Shown here piece after piece: positions 30,999-38,581 of a stretch of 40,738 nucleotides of DNA (its first letter is position 1; every line of letters begins with the position of its first letter). The position numbers and the translations under genes are program-made. This DNA is from Rhizobiaceae bacterium (GTDB lineage: Bacteria; Pseudomonadota; Alphaproteobacteria; Rhizobiales; Rhizobiaceae), in NCBI GenBank assembly GCA_014238155.1, contig JABABQ010000016.1:1-40738 (forward strand). The letters are read 5' to 3'. The notes beneath the pieces are model-generated. The model was not told the origin of the DNA and did no database searches. It was given only the letters and a program-made list of their open reading frames with translations.

Positions 30999-32480
30999 AT
31001 GCCGTTTAATTTGAAACAAACCTTTATGACCGGCCGTTCGGGGCAAGGTCGTTTTAAAGTCACATTAGCTGCGGGTGTCGCCCTGCTGGCTCTTAGTTCA
31101 ACTTCGTCCCACGGTGTCAGTCTCAAAGATGCTGTGTCAGTTGCATTGGACTCCAATCCAAATATTGGCGAAGCAATTGAAAGCCGCGAGGCAATCGAAT
31201 TTGAGCTGCGTCAGGCCAGGGGCCTGCTTCTGCCGTCAATCGATCTGGAAGCGGGTGCTGGTGTACGCCGCCTCGATAATCCGTCACGTCGGGCCATTGA
31301 TCGCGAAGACGACACTCTTGAGCCCGTTGACGTGGGTGTTCGAATTACCCAAAAATTGTTCGATGGTGGTCGGATCCGCGCCGAGATGGACCGTCAGGCT
31401 TCCAGAGTAGACAGCGCGTCATTCCGTGTCCTTGAGCGTTCGCAATATATTGCCCTGCAGGTGGTTCGCGAATATTTGGAATACATGCTGCAGGCTCGGA
31501 TCGTTAGTGCATCGGCAGAGAACTTGCGTCGCCATCGCGGCATCGCCAACAACATTCGTACCGGCAGTGCTGGCGGAACTTTGACAGAAGCTGACAGCCA
31601 GCAGGCCAGAGAAAGAGTTCTCTCGGCTCAGGCCAAGTTGCAATCTGCCGAAGAGGAGCTCGTCGCGGCTCGTATTCGTTTTCGTCGTTTGACTGGAATT
31701 CCTATCGGAACCACCAAGCATCCTGGTTCTTACGCCCGTCATATCCCGGGAAGCCTTTCCAAGGCAATCGGTATGGGCCGGACCAATAACCCACGAGTTC
31801 ATCTGGCCCGTGCCGATGTCGATGTAGCAAATGCGCAAGTCGATGCTGCCAAGGCTGACAAATTGCCATCGGTTACTCTCGAAGGCCGTGCCAGAACTGG
31901 TCACGACATTGACGGCGCTGATGGCCGCACATCTGACCTCGAGGGTCGGATTGTGATGCGGTGGAACCTGTATCGCGGCGGTATCAAAGTCGCAAATGAG
32001 CAGGAGCAGGTGCGCCGCGCAAGCGAACAGCGCATGATTTTGCATCAGGTTCATCGCCAGATTGAAGAAGCCGTTCGGACTTCCTGGGATCGTCGTCAAA
32101 AACAGGCTCGCCTGGCAAATACACTGAACATTCAGGCCCGTGAAAATTCCCGTCTGGTAAACTCTTACCAGCAGCAATTCTCAGTTGGTCAGCGTTCATT
32201 GCTGGACGTTCTGGATGCTCAAAATACACGCTACAATGTTGATGTTCTCGCCAAGACCGCACGCTATGCGTCGCTGTTTGCGGAATATCGTCTGTTGGCA
32301 TCAACCGGCCAGTTGCTGGATGTGATGAAGTTGAAAGCACCTGCACAAAGCGAAGCTTATGCCAGAGCTGAATTCAACGTACCGGAGACAGTAGCTGCCG
32401 AAACCCATCGCCGGACACCGTCACGTCAGGTCAACAATCTTCCTATGGATCTGCTGGCACCGCTAAGACGCAAGAACTAA
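30999..32480 (+). CDS. TolC-family outer-membrane channel of type I secretion
   Basis: An outer-membrane efflux protein of 493 aa. A signal-like segment (FKVTLAAGVALLALSSTSSH, cleavage near HGVS) is followed by two TolC repeats: SLKDAVSVALDSNPNIGEAI and LSKAIGMGRTNNPRVHLARA mark the start of each half. The typical motif LPSVTLEGRARTG and the terminal helix SVGQRSLLDVLDAQNTRYNV are present. The last 60 residues are a low-complexity periplasmic tail. A site GGGGA precedes the ATG. It heads an operon with the ABC exporter (32 bp later) and the HlyD-like adaptor, so it is the dedicated outer channel, like LapE. Family is certain. Confidence 0.9.
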   Translation: MPFNLKQTFMTGRSGQGRFKVTLAAGVALLALSSTSSHGVSLKDAVSVALDSNPNIGEAIESREAIEFELRQARGLLLPSIDLEAGAGVRRLDNPSRRAIDREDDTLEPVDVGVRITQKLFDGGRIRAEMDRQASRVDSASFRVLERSQYIALQVVREYLEYMLQARIVSASAENLRRHRGIANNIRTGSAGGTLTEADSQQARERVLSAQAKLQSAEEELVAARIRFRRLTGIPIGTTKHPGSYARHIPGSLSKAIGMGRTNNPRVHLARADVDVANAQVDAAKADKLPSVTLEGRARTGHDIDGADGRTSDLEGRIVMRWNLYRGGIKVANEQEQVRRASEQRMILHQVHRQIEEAVRTSWDRRQKQARLANTLNIQARENSRLVNSYQQQFSVGQRSLLDVLDAQNTRYNVDVLAKTARYASLFAEYRLLASTGQLLDVMKLKAPAQSEAYARAEFNVPETVAAETHRRTPSRQVNNLPMDLLAPLRRKN

Positions 32481-32512
32481 TCCTTATTCGGGGAGACTGG
32501 AAAGGATAGATC

Positions 32513-34726
32513 GTGGACAATGGGCGGGTTCCCGATCTGGAGTCAAATCCGGATTCGGGTGATGATGGCGGCGACCATGTGTCCGAAGGCGGTTTTTTAG
32601 GTGCATTTCAGGCTCTTGTTGGTTTCTTCGGCAGGCCCAATTCCGAGACTGTTCTTTTTTCCGGCTATCCCATTGACCTGGACGCTCCTACTTTTGATGA
32701 AATAGACCGTGCAGCGGCGCGCAGTGGCCTGCACGCTGATCGTTTTGATGGTGCTCCAAAAAAACTATCAGATGCGGATTTGCCAGCTTTGATCCTGTGC
32801 AAGGATGGCCGTGTATTTGCGCTACTGGAAAAAGTGGGTCGCAATCGCTTCAGTTCTCACAGTGGGGAAATCTCCAAAAAAGAATTGCGCTCCCTGGACG
32901 CCGAAATGGTTCTGTCGTTTTCGGCTGTCTATCTCAATTCCAGCGATCGGGCTGATGTTGCAGGTCACAAAGAATATGAAAACAAGCATTGGCTTCGCAG
33001 CTCGCTGGCGCCATTCTGGAAAGCTTACCTGAACGTCGCTTTAGCGGCCTTGTTCATCAACATGATAGCGGTAGCTACGCCTATATTCGTCATGAATGTT
33101 TACGATCGAATTCTACCAAATGAGGCAATATCATCTCTTTGGGTATTGGCCGCCGGTGTGTCTGCAGCCCTGCTTTTTTCTCTTTTGCTGCAAAAGTCTC
33201 GCTCAGCAATAATTGATTATACTGGCCGGGAGGCCGATCGGAAACTGGCCTACACGCTCTTTGAAAAGGTTCTGCATTCGAAGTTAAGCCACCGACCTGC
33301 ATCAACCGGAGAATTTGCCAGTCGACTGGGTCAGTACGAGTTTGTGCGGGAGTTTTTTACGTCAAACACGATCAGCGTGCTGATCGACTCTGTCTTCGTT
33401 TTTGTTTTCCTGGCGGTGATTTATTACCTGACCGGATGGATCGCGGCCATCCCGGCCATTGCATTTGTTCTGGTCGTCATTGTAGGTCTGATCGCCCAAC
33501 ATCGCATCGGTAAACGCGTGGCACGGGCCGCCAATGAAGCCGCAGAACGCCATGCGTTGCTGGTTGAAAGTGTTGCTACCATTGAAACGGTAAAGGCTCT
33601 TCGCGCCGAATCTCACTTACTGAGAAAATGGTCTTTCCTAACCAATAATTCGTCCAAAACGTCAGAAGACATCAAACAGATATCGTCAGGTGCGGCCAAT
33701 ACCACGTCATTTATTCAACAGATGGTCACAGTTGCGATTGTGGTGTGTGGGGCTTACGCCTTTGCCGCAGGCGAGATCTCCACCGGGGCTATCATTGCAA
33801 CGGTGATGTTGTCCAGCCGTGCAGTTGCTCCACTGGGCCAGATTTCCATGACCTTGGCAAGAATTCGCCAAGTGATGCTTTCCATACGCATCCTTAGTGG
33901 CATCATGGAACAGCCGGAAGACCGACCTCTGTCTACCGGCTTCGTAAACCGGGAAGTCAATTCTGGGCAAGTCAGGCTGGACGATGTGGAATTCATCTAT
34001 CCGGGCACCGATAATGCCGTTCTCAGCAACGTCAATATTGACATTCAGGCTGGCGAACGCGTCGGGATTATAGGCAAAATTGGGTCGGGGAAAACGACTC
34101 TGGGCAAGCTGTTGGGTGGTTTGTTTGAACCGACGGCAGGCCGGCTGCTTCTGGACGGCATTGATATACGACAATATCACCTGCATGAAGTCAGAAAAGC
34201 AGTTGCCTTTGTTGGTCAGGCGTCGGACCTGTTCACCGGCACACTGAAGGAAAATCTGCTGATAGCAAAACCCGATGCGACTGACGCAGAAATTATAGCA
34301 GCTGCGCAAAAGGCCGGGGTTGACGAATTTGCATCGCGCCACCCACGCGGGTTTGACATGCCGGTTGGAGAACGTGGTGACAATCTGTCTGGCGGCCAAA
34401 AACAGGCGGTAACCATTGCCAGACTTCTCATGAACCAGCCAAAAGTTGTATTTCTCGATGAGCCATCGGGGGCTATGGATATGGCGTCTGAACGCAGACT
34501 AATAGGTAGTCTAAAAAAGTCATTTGCGCCGGACACCACTCTTATCATTTCCACGCATCGTTACAGCCTGTTGGAAATGGTTGACCGAATCATCGTCATC
34601 GATAATGGCAGAATAGTTGCCGATGGCACCAAAGAAGGCGTGCTCGCGGATCTGGCCAAACGGGCAAAGGCTGCCCAAAGCAAAGCGGCAAAGCAGCAAA
34701 CGGAAACTCAATTACAATCAGGTTGA
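32513..34726 (+). CDS. Type I secretion ABC transporter (LapB-like, with peptidase-like domain)
   Basis: A fused exporter of 737 aa. Residues about 55-150 resemble the C39-like domain (LPALILCKDGRVFALLEKVG) without the catalytic cysteine, a substrate-docking module typical of RTX exporters. Then come six transmembrane helices (about 175-440) and an ATPase domain: Walker A GKIGSGKTT near 521, signature NLSGGQKQA near 625, Walker B VVFLDEP near 645, and switch His in STHRYSLL. It starts with GTG after GGAAAGGA. It would drive export of a large calcium-binding protein; the one partly encoded at 38582-40738 is the obvious candidate. The first 40 residues are acidic and Gly-rich with no known function. 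Confidence 0.92.
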   Translation: MDNGRVPDLESNPDSGDDGGDHVSEGGFLGAFQALVGFFGRPNSETVLFSGYPIDLDAPTFDEIDRAAARSGLHADRFDGAPKKLSDADLPALILCKDGRVFALLEKVGRNRFSSHSGEISKKELRSLDAEMVLSFSAVYLNSSDRADVAGHKEYENKHWLRSSLAPFWKAYLNVALAALFINMIAVATPIFVMNVYDRILPNEAISSLWVLAAGVSAALLFSLLLQKSRSAIIDYTGREADRKLAYTLFEKVLHSKLSHRPASTGEFASRLGQYEFVREFFTSNTISVLIDSVFVFVFLAVIYYLTGWIAAIPAIAFVLVVIVGLIAQHRIGKRVARAANEAAERHALLVESVATIETVKALRAESHLLRKWSFLTNNSSKTSEDIKQISSGAANTTSFIQQMVTVAIVVCGAYAFAAGEISTGAIIATVMLSSRAVAPLGQISMTLARIRQVMLSIRILSGIMEQPEDRPLSTGFVNREVNSGQVRLDDVEFIYPGTDNAVLSNVNIDIQAGERVGIIGKIGSGKTTLGKLLGGLFEPTAGRLLLDGIDIRQYHLHEVRKAVAFVGQASDLFTGTLKENLLIAKPDATDAEIIAAAQKAGVDEFASRHPRGFDMPVGERGDNLSGGQKQAVTIARLLMNQPKVVFLDEPSGAMDMASERRLIGSLKKSFAPDTTLIISTHRYSLLEMVDRIIVIDNGRIVADGTKEGVLADLAKRAKAAQSKAAKQQTETQLQSG

Positions 34727-34747
34727 CGAGCAATACCGTCAATCGTC

Positions 34748-36046
34748 GTGTCGAGATTATTTTTTATGAGCAATTCGGTGCCAATATTTGCGCGATTGAC
34801 TGTTCCGCTGACGGCGCTACTGCTATCGGCTGCGGTCGGCTGGGCGTCCTACACGGAAATTGACGAAGTTACCCGTGGTGAAGGAAAAATTATCCCGGCC
34901 ACAAAAACCCAGTCTATTCAGGCAACTGAACCCGGCGTCGTCAAACAGATCGAAGTCAGGCTGGGCCAGGTTGTCAGCAAGAACGATCTGATTGTCCGCC
35001 TCGATGATACGTCGACATCGGCCAATCTTGGTGAAACTGTCGCCAGACGCCGGTCGCTGCAGGCACGCATTGCCAGGCTCAGTCTGGAGGAGATCGGTGC
35101 TTTTGATACGCCATATTATTGTCCGGACAGTCTGGTCAAAGACGCGCCTCAGATCTGTGATAATGAAGCAAGGTTGTTTAATGCCCGGCGCGAAAACTTT
35201 CTCAACCGGGTCCAGGTGCTCACCCAACGCGAGATTCAACGCAAAGCGGAACTGACTGAAGTAAATTCCAATATCTCCCGGCTAACAAGCAATCTTGAAA
35301 TCAGTCGGCGAGAACTCGAACTGATACGGCCAATGGCCAAGAGACGGTTGATTGCAAAGACCGAATTGATCCGCGTTGAGCGTGATGTTTCTGAATCGAG
35401 CGGCCAACTGGCGTTGGCAGAAGAATCCGTTGTGCGCATCAAGGGCGCAATTCAGGAGGCCAGTCTGCAGGTGAAGGAGATTGGTCTGCAAATGCAGCAG
35501 GAAGCTCTTGATCAGAAAACCCAGGCGCTCGCTGAACTATCCGTCCTGGACGAATCCGCCCGCGGTGCTGCAAATCGCGTGGCGCGCACCGACATCAGGT
35601 CACCGGTCGACGGTGTGATAAATTCGCTGGCGGTTAACACGATCGGTTCTTTTGTTCAGCCAGGATCGGTCATTGCCGAAGTGGTACCAACTTCCGACGA
35701 ACTGCTTGTTGAAGTTCGGATTTCTCCCCGCGACGTTGCGTTCATTCGCGTCGGCCAACCGGCGCTGGTGAAGGTCAGCGCTTATGATTTTTCGATCTAT
35801 GGTGGACTGGACGCGCTGGTCAGCACGGTTACCGCCGACAGTGTTGTCGACCAACAAACGGGCGAGCCCTTTTTCCAGGTACTGGTCCGGACCAATCGTG
35901 CTTTTCTGGAATATGGTGGTCGGGAATACAAGATTACTCCGGGCATGATTGGCAGTGCCGACATCATAACCGGACGCAAATCCATTCTTCATTACCTGCT
36001 CAAGCCAATTAACAAGGCCCGCCAGGAAGCTTTGACGGAACGTTGA
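34748..36046 (+). CDS. HlyD/LapC-like membrane-fusion protein of type I secretion
   Basis: A periplasmic adaptor of 432 aa from GTG at 34748 (an ATG six codons on is equally possible). One N-terminal membrane helix (FARLTVPLTALLLSAAVGWA) is followed by the lipoyl half VVKQIEVRLGQVVSKNDLIV, a long coiled coil (about 110-270, rich in Glu, Arg, Leu), the second lipoyl half RTDIRSPVDGVINSLAVNTI and a beta-barrel segment (DELLVEVRISPRDVAFIRVG). It links the ABC protein to the TolC-like channel. Starts 21 bp after the ABC gene. Standard member of the family. Confidence 0.92.
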   Translation: MSRLFFMSNSVPIFARLTVPLTALLLSAAVGWASYTEIDEVTRGEGKIIPATKTQSIQATEPGVVKQIEVRLGQVVSKNDLIVRLDDTSTSANLGETVARRRSLQARIARLSLEEIGAFDTPYYCPDSLVKDAPQICDNEARLFNARRENFLNRVQVLTQREIQRKAELTEVNSNISRLTSNLEISRRELELIRPMAKRRLIAKTELIRVERDVSESSGQLALAEESVVRIKGAIQEASLQVKEIGLQMQQEALDQKTQALAELSVLDESARGAANRVARTDIRSPVDGVINSLAVNTIGSFVQPGSVIAEVVPTSDELLVEVRISPRDVAFIRVGQPALVKVSAYDFSIYGGLDALVSTVTADSVVDQQTGEPFFQVLVRTNRAFLEYGGREYKITPGMIGSADIITGRKSILHYLLKPINKARQEALTER

Positions 36047-36047
36047 T

Positions 36048-36668
36048 ATGGAGCAGCAGGAGCAGACAGGAAAGTTCGGTCCTCTTGAAAAAGATGAATT
36101 CCAGCCGGTCTACCGGGCTGTAACCACCCAATCCGGTCGTCATGGAATTCGGCTGGAGCAATCATATTGGAACACGTTGAAACGCATAGCCGAAGAGGAA
36201 AATTGCAAGCTGGGAGAGCTTGTCGAAGAACTGACCAATATTGATACAGGCAACAAAAATCTGACTTCCGCATTGCGGGTGTCTTGTCTTAACTGGACCG
36301 AAGAGCGGTTACAGGCACTGGAGGCCCTCAACAGCGACCAAATGATCCGCAACATCATTTATGCTTGCCCCACTTCGGCACTGGCGCTGTCAGCCGACAA
36401 ACGGCTGCATTCGTTCAATCAACCTTTGTTGCGTTTGATTACCGACACGTTTTCTATTCTTGATCCCGAATTCATCCCGGCCCGCCTGCGATTGGTAATG
36501 GACGTTCAGATCGAAACGCTGATTGAGCGACTGTCGAAAAATGAAAATCGACCCATAAAGGTCGGCATCGCGCTCGGCATTGATGACCGTCGCATGAGAG
36601 GGCAGTTGAACGTCCTCCTGGCACCAAGCTCAAGAAGAAATGTCGTATTGGGTTTTCTGCTGCCATAG
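36048..36668 (+). CDS. Ribbon-helix-helix domain protein in secretion operon
   Basis: A protein of 206 aa that starts one base after the HlyD gene stop, so it is translationally linked. Residues about 20-65 carry an alphaproteobacterial ribbon-helix-helix type domain (HGIRLEQSYWNTLKRIAEEE, NCKLGELVEEL). The following 140 residues are helical (LSADKRLHSFNQPLLRLITD, RLRLVMDVQIETLIERLSKN) and end in a hydrophobic LGFLLP. I know no function for this second part. Being encoded as the last gene of a type I secretion operon suggests either regulation of export or of the cargo gene. It converges on the LpoA-like gene with no visible terminator in the 27-bp gap. Confidence 0.75.
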   Translation: MEQQEQTGKFGPLEKDEFQPVYRAVTTQSGRHGIRLEQSYWNTLKRIAEEENCKLGELVEELTNIDTGNKNLTSALRVSCLNWTEERLQALEALNSDQMIRNIIYACPTSALALSADKRLHSFNQPLLRLITDTFSILDPEFIPARLRLVMDVQIETLIERLSKNENRPIKVGIALGIDDRRMRGQLNVLLAPSSRRNVVLGFLLP

Positions 36669-36695
36669 CGGTCAAAACCAATACCATAGATCGTG

Positions 36696-37898
36696 TCAGA
36701 AGCCCTCTTGGCCCTCCTGCGCGACCTTTAGTGCACCATTGTCGATAACAGAGATCTGATACAGCCGTTGAGCAGCACCATTGGTGCCGAATCTAAACAA
36801 TCCGGTGGTTCCCCTAAATCCTGCTGCAGCACCGATCTGACGACGCGACAGACCTTCAGCCCCCTTGGCGCGGACAAGGCCGGAAGCCATGGCAATGAGA
36901 TCGTAGGCATAGGCTGCAGACGACGAAAATTTTTGAGAATAGGTTTTTGTATATCGACCAGAGATCAAGGACGTGCCGGACGTATCGCGGGTGGCAATGA
37001 CGGTTCCTTGCAGGGCTGGGGACTTTAGCAAGGTCGACGGCCAGTCTTCACGGCCAACCAGAACAAGATTTTTGTATCTGTCGTTGTTTTTCAGTTCAGC
37101 CGCAATATTTGCGATGATATTTTCGCTGCCAGCAAAAGCCACGATATCGGCTTTTCGCAGCTTTGCAGCAAACAATTTGACAAAATCCGCAGATTGCGGC
37201 GCGCCCACATAGGGCGCAATGCCGGCGACAGTAATGCTGTTATCCAGCTCAAGTTTCACTTTGTTCATCACCATTGTTGCACTGGCCTGCGGTGCGATGA
37301 TCAATACTTTTTTCTTCTTGCCACCTGCTGCATGGCGAATTCCGGCAGCAAGACCATCGACTGCTCGGGGCAGAAAACTGTAGATCCCCTTCCCACCTGT
37401 CGCGCCCAAAGCAATGACGGGAGGTGAATTTTCAGAAACTAATGCGCTGACGCTTGATATTGACCCGGCATCGCCCGGTACAATCAGCAAACTGGGTTTT
37501 TTGGAAAGTTCAGCATTGGCCAGGGTTTTCACCTGTTCAGGACTACCTTTTGCATCAAGAACGGTCAATTTGATGGCCTTGGCCCCGAGATCTTTCACCG
37601 CCATGGCGGCACCATTTCGATATGCCAGACCCGTCAGAACCGGGCCGTTGGCGCTGGTTCGATTGACAATCATTGACACTTTGACGGCCCCCGAGCCAAA
37701 GGTTTCAATCGATCCTCTTGGTGTCGCGCCACTGGTGCCGGCATTCAGTCCTTTGAGGGAATCATCAATTGAAATGGACTGACACGAAGCCAGTGTACCG
37801 GCGATCAACAGCACCAACAGGGACGTCATCTGACGCGACGCTCCTCGCTGGAACCTTGCAATGGTGCCCAACAAATTTAGCCTGTCCAAAATGCGCAT
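36696..37898 (-). CDS. LpoA-like penicillin-binding-protein activator / periplasmic-binding lipoprotein
   Basis: A lipoprotein of 400 aa. The ATG at 37898 follows GGAGG; the lipobox is LAS-Cys39 after a hydrophobic core SLLVLLIAGT. An alternative start MTSLLVLLIA at 37829 gives a shorter signal. The mature part has a type I periplasmic-binding fold (LTGLAYRNGAAMAVKDLGAK, LIVPGDAGSISSVSALVSEN, YAYDLIAMASGLVRAKGAEG), as in LpoA C-terminal domain and in leucine-type ABC receptors. In alphaproteobacteria such proteins are annotated as penicillin-binding-protein activators. No ABC transporter gene is adjacent, which supports the activator reading. It normally neighbours rsmI, which is not seen here. 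Confidence 0.75.
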   Translation of the reverse strand: MRILDRLNLLGTIARFQRGASRQMTSLLVLLIAGTLASCQSISIDDSLKGLNAGTSGATPRGSIETFGSGAVKVSMIVNRTSANGPVLTGLAYRNGAAMAVKDLGAKAIKLTVLDAKGSPEQVKTLANAELSKKPSLLIVPGDAGSISSVSALVSENSPPVIALGATGGKGIYSFLPRAVDGLAAGIRHAAGGKKKKVLIIAPQASATMVMNKVKLELDNSITVAGIAPYVGAPQSADFVKLFAAKLRKADIVAFAGSENIIANIAAELKNNDRYKNLVLVGREDWPSTLLKSPALQGTVIATRDTSGTSLISGRYTKTYSQKFSSSAAYAYDLIAMASGLVRAKGAEGLSRRQIGAAAGFRGTTGLFRFGTNGAAQRLYQISVIDNGALKVAQEGQEGF

Positions 37899-38121
37899 CA
37901 CACCTCCAATGCTCGATCAACAGAATCAAGCTTATCAGATTTGTCAGCGTCAATTGTCAATTAATTAGTGACCGCCCCGAAGAGCGGTGTTCCTGTTCAT
38001 GCCATTGAAAATAGGAGATAAAAGGGAATTCCTCAGAAATTAACCCGATTCTATGGGCTACTCACTGTCCAGACAGATGAGCGCCATTGCGCGCAGACGA
38101 TCAACACGGCGCAATAAAAAA
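37899..38121. other. Intergenic region upstream of LpoA-like gene
   Basis: About 220 bp with no supported gene; it should hold the promoter of the LpoA-like gene. A hairpin CCGC...GCGG-like sequence near 37973-37990 (GACCGCCCCGAAGAGCGGT) is short. Nothing else seen. Confidence 0.3.
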
Positions 38122-38146
38122 TGGACCGCTGTGGTTCAGCGGTCCA
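38122..38146 (-). terminator. Rho-independent terminator of the small secreted-protein gene
   Basis: Perfect 10-bp stem TGGACCGCTG / CAGCGGTCCA with a 5-base loop, followed on the minus strand by TTTTTTATT. It lies 9 bp past the stop of the gene at 38155-38526. A T-rich stretch on the other side would make it work in both directions. Confidence 0.85.
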
Positions 38147-38154
38147 AAATTTTA

Positions 38155-38526
38155 TTAGTATAGATAGTGCTGCATCCGGCGGAAAAAGCATTCACACCTG
38201 TTGAGATATGGCTCGTCGCGGTAATTCGACTGCAAATAACCATATGCCTTACCGCAGGCAATTTTTGCTTCAGACGCCCAGACCCATGCAGCTGCACGAT
38301 CATTGATGAATCTTGGATCCTCAGCCACCGAAACGGCTTCGTTCATGATATCAACTACCGTTTTCGTCAGCTGAGAATTGGTCTCAACTTCCAGCAGCGC
38401 TGCAGGCTGCAGTGGAATGCAGATATTGGTCGGTCTGCTCAGATCCGCTGCCTGCACCATTGAGGTCGACAACATAGTCAGCCCAACTAGTGCCGCAACC
38501 GGCTTCCCAATGTTTAAAACACGCAT
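38155..38526 (-). CDS. Small secreted protein of unknown function, downstream of the large adhesin
   Basis: A protein of 123 aa with a signal peptide (VAALVGLTMLSTSMVQA, cleavage before ADLSRP). The mature 95 residues are helical and hold four cysteines (NICIPLQ, KIACGKAYGYLQS and the pair NRCECFF). The cysteine and CIP plus CGKAYGYL layout recalls the Rap1a/Tai immunity-type fold, but I am not sure. A good site (GAGGA) precedes the ATG. It lies 55 bp downstream of the large secreted-protein gene on the same strand and is followed by a strong terminator, so the two may share an mRNA. It could be a periplasmic helper for the adhesin or independent. Confidence 0.65.
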   Translation of the reverse strand: MRVLNIGKPVAALVGLTMLSTSMVQAADLSRPTNICIPLQPAALLEVETNSQLTKTVVDIMNEAVSVAEDPRFINDRAAAWVWASEAKIACGKAYGYLQSNYRDEPYLNRCECFFRRMQHYLY

Positions 38527-38581
38527 TCTATATTCCTCTAAACTACATGCTTGGCTCTATATCAGATAGATATGCTCTGCG

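Noticed and set aside
38041-38160. 37-codon plus-strand frame ending in TAG at about 38163
   Set aside because: It runs through the terminator hairpin and has no ribosome binding site; not a gene.
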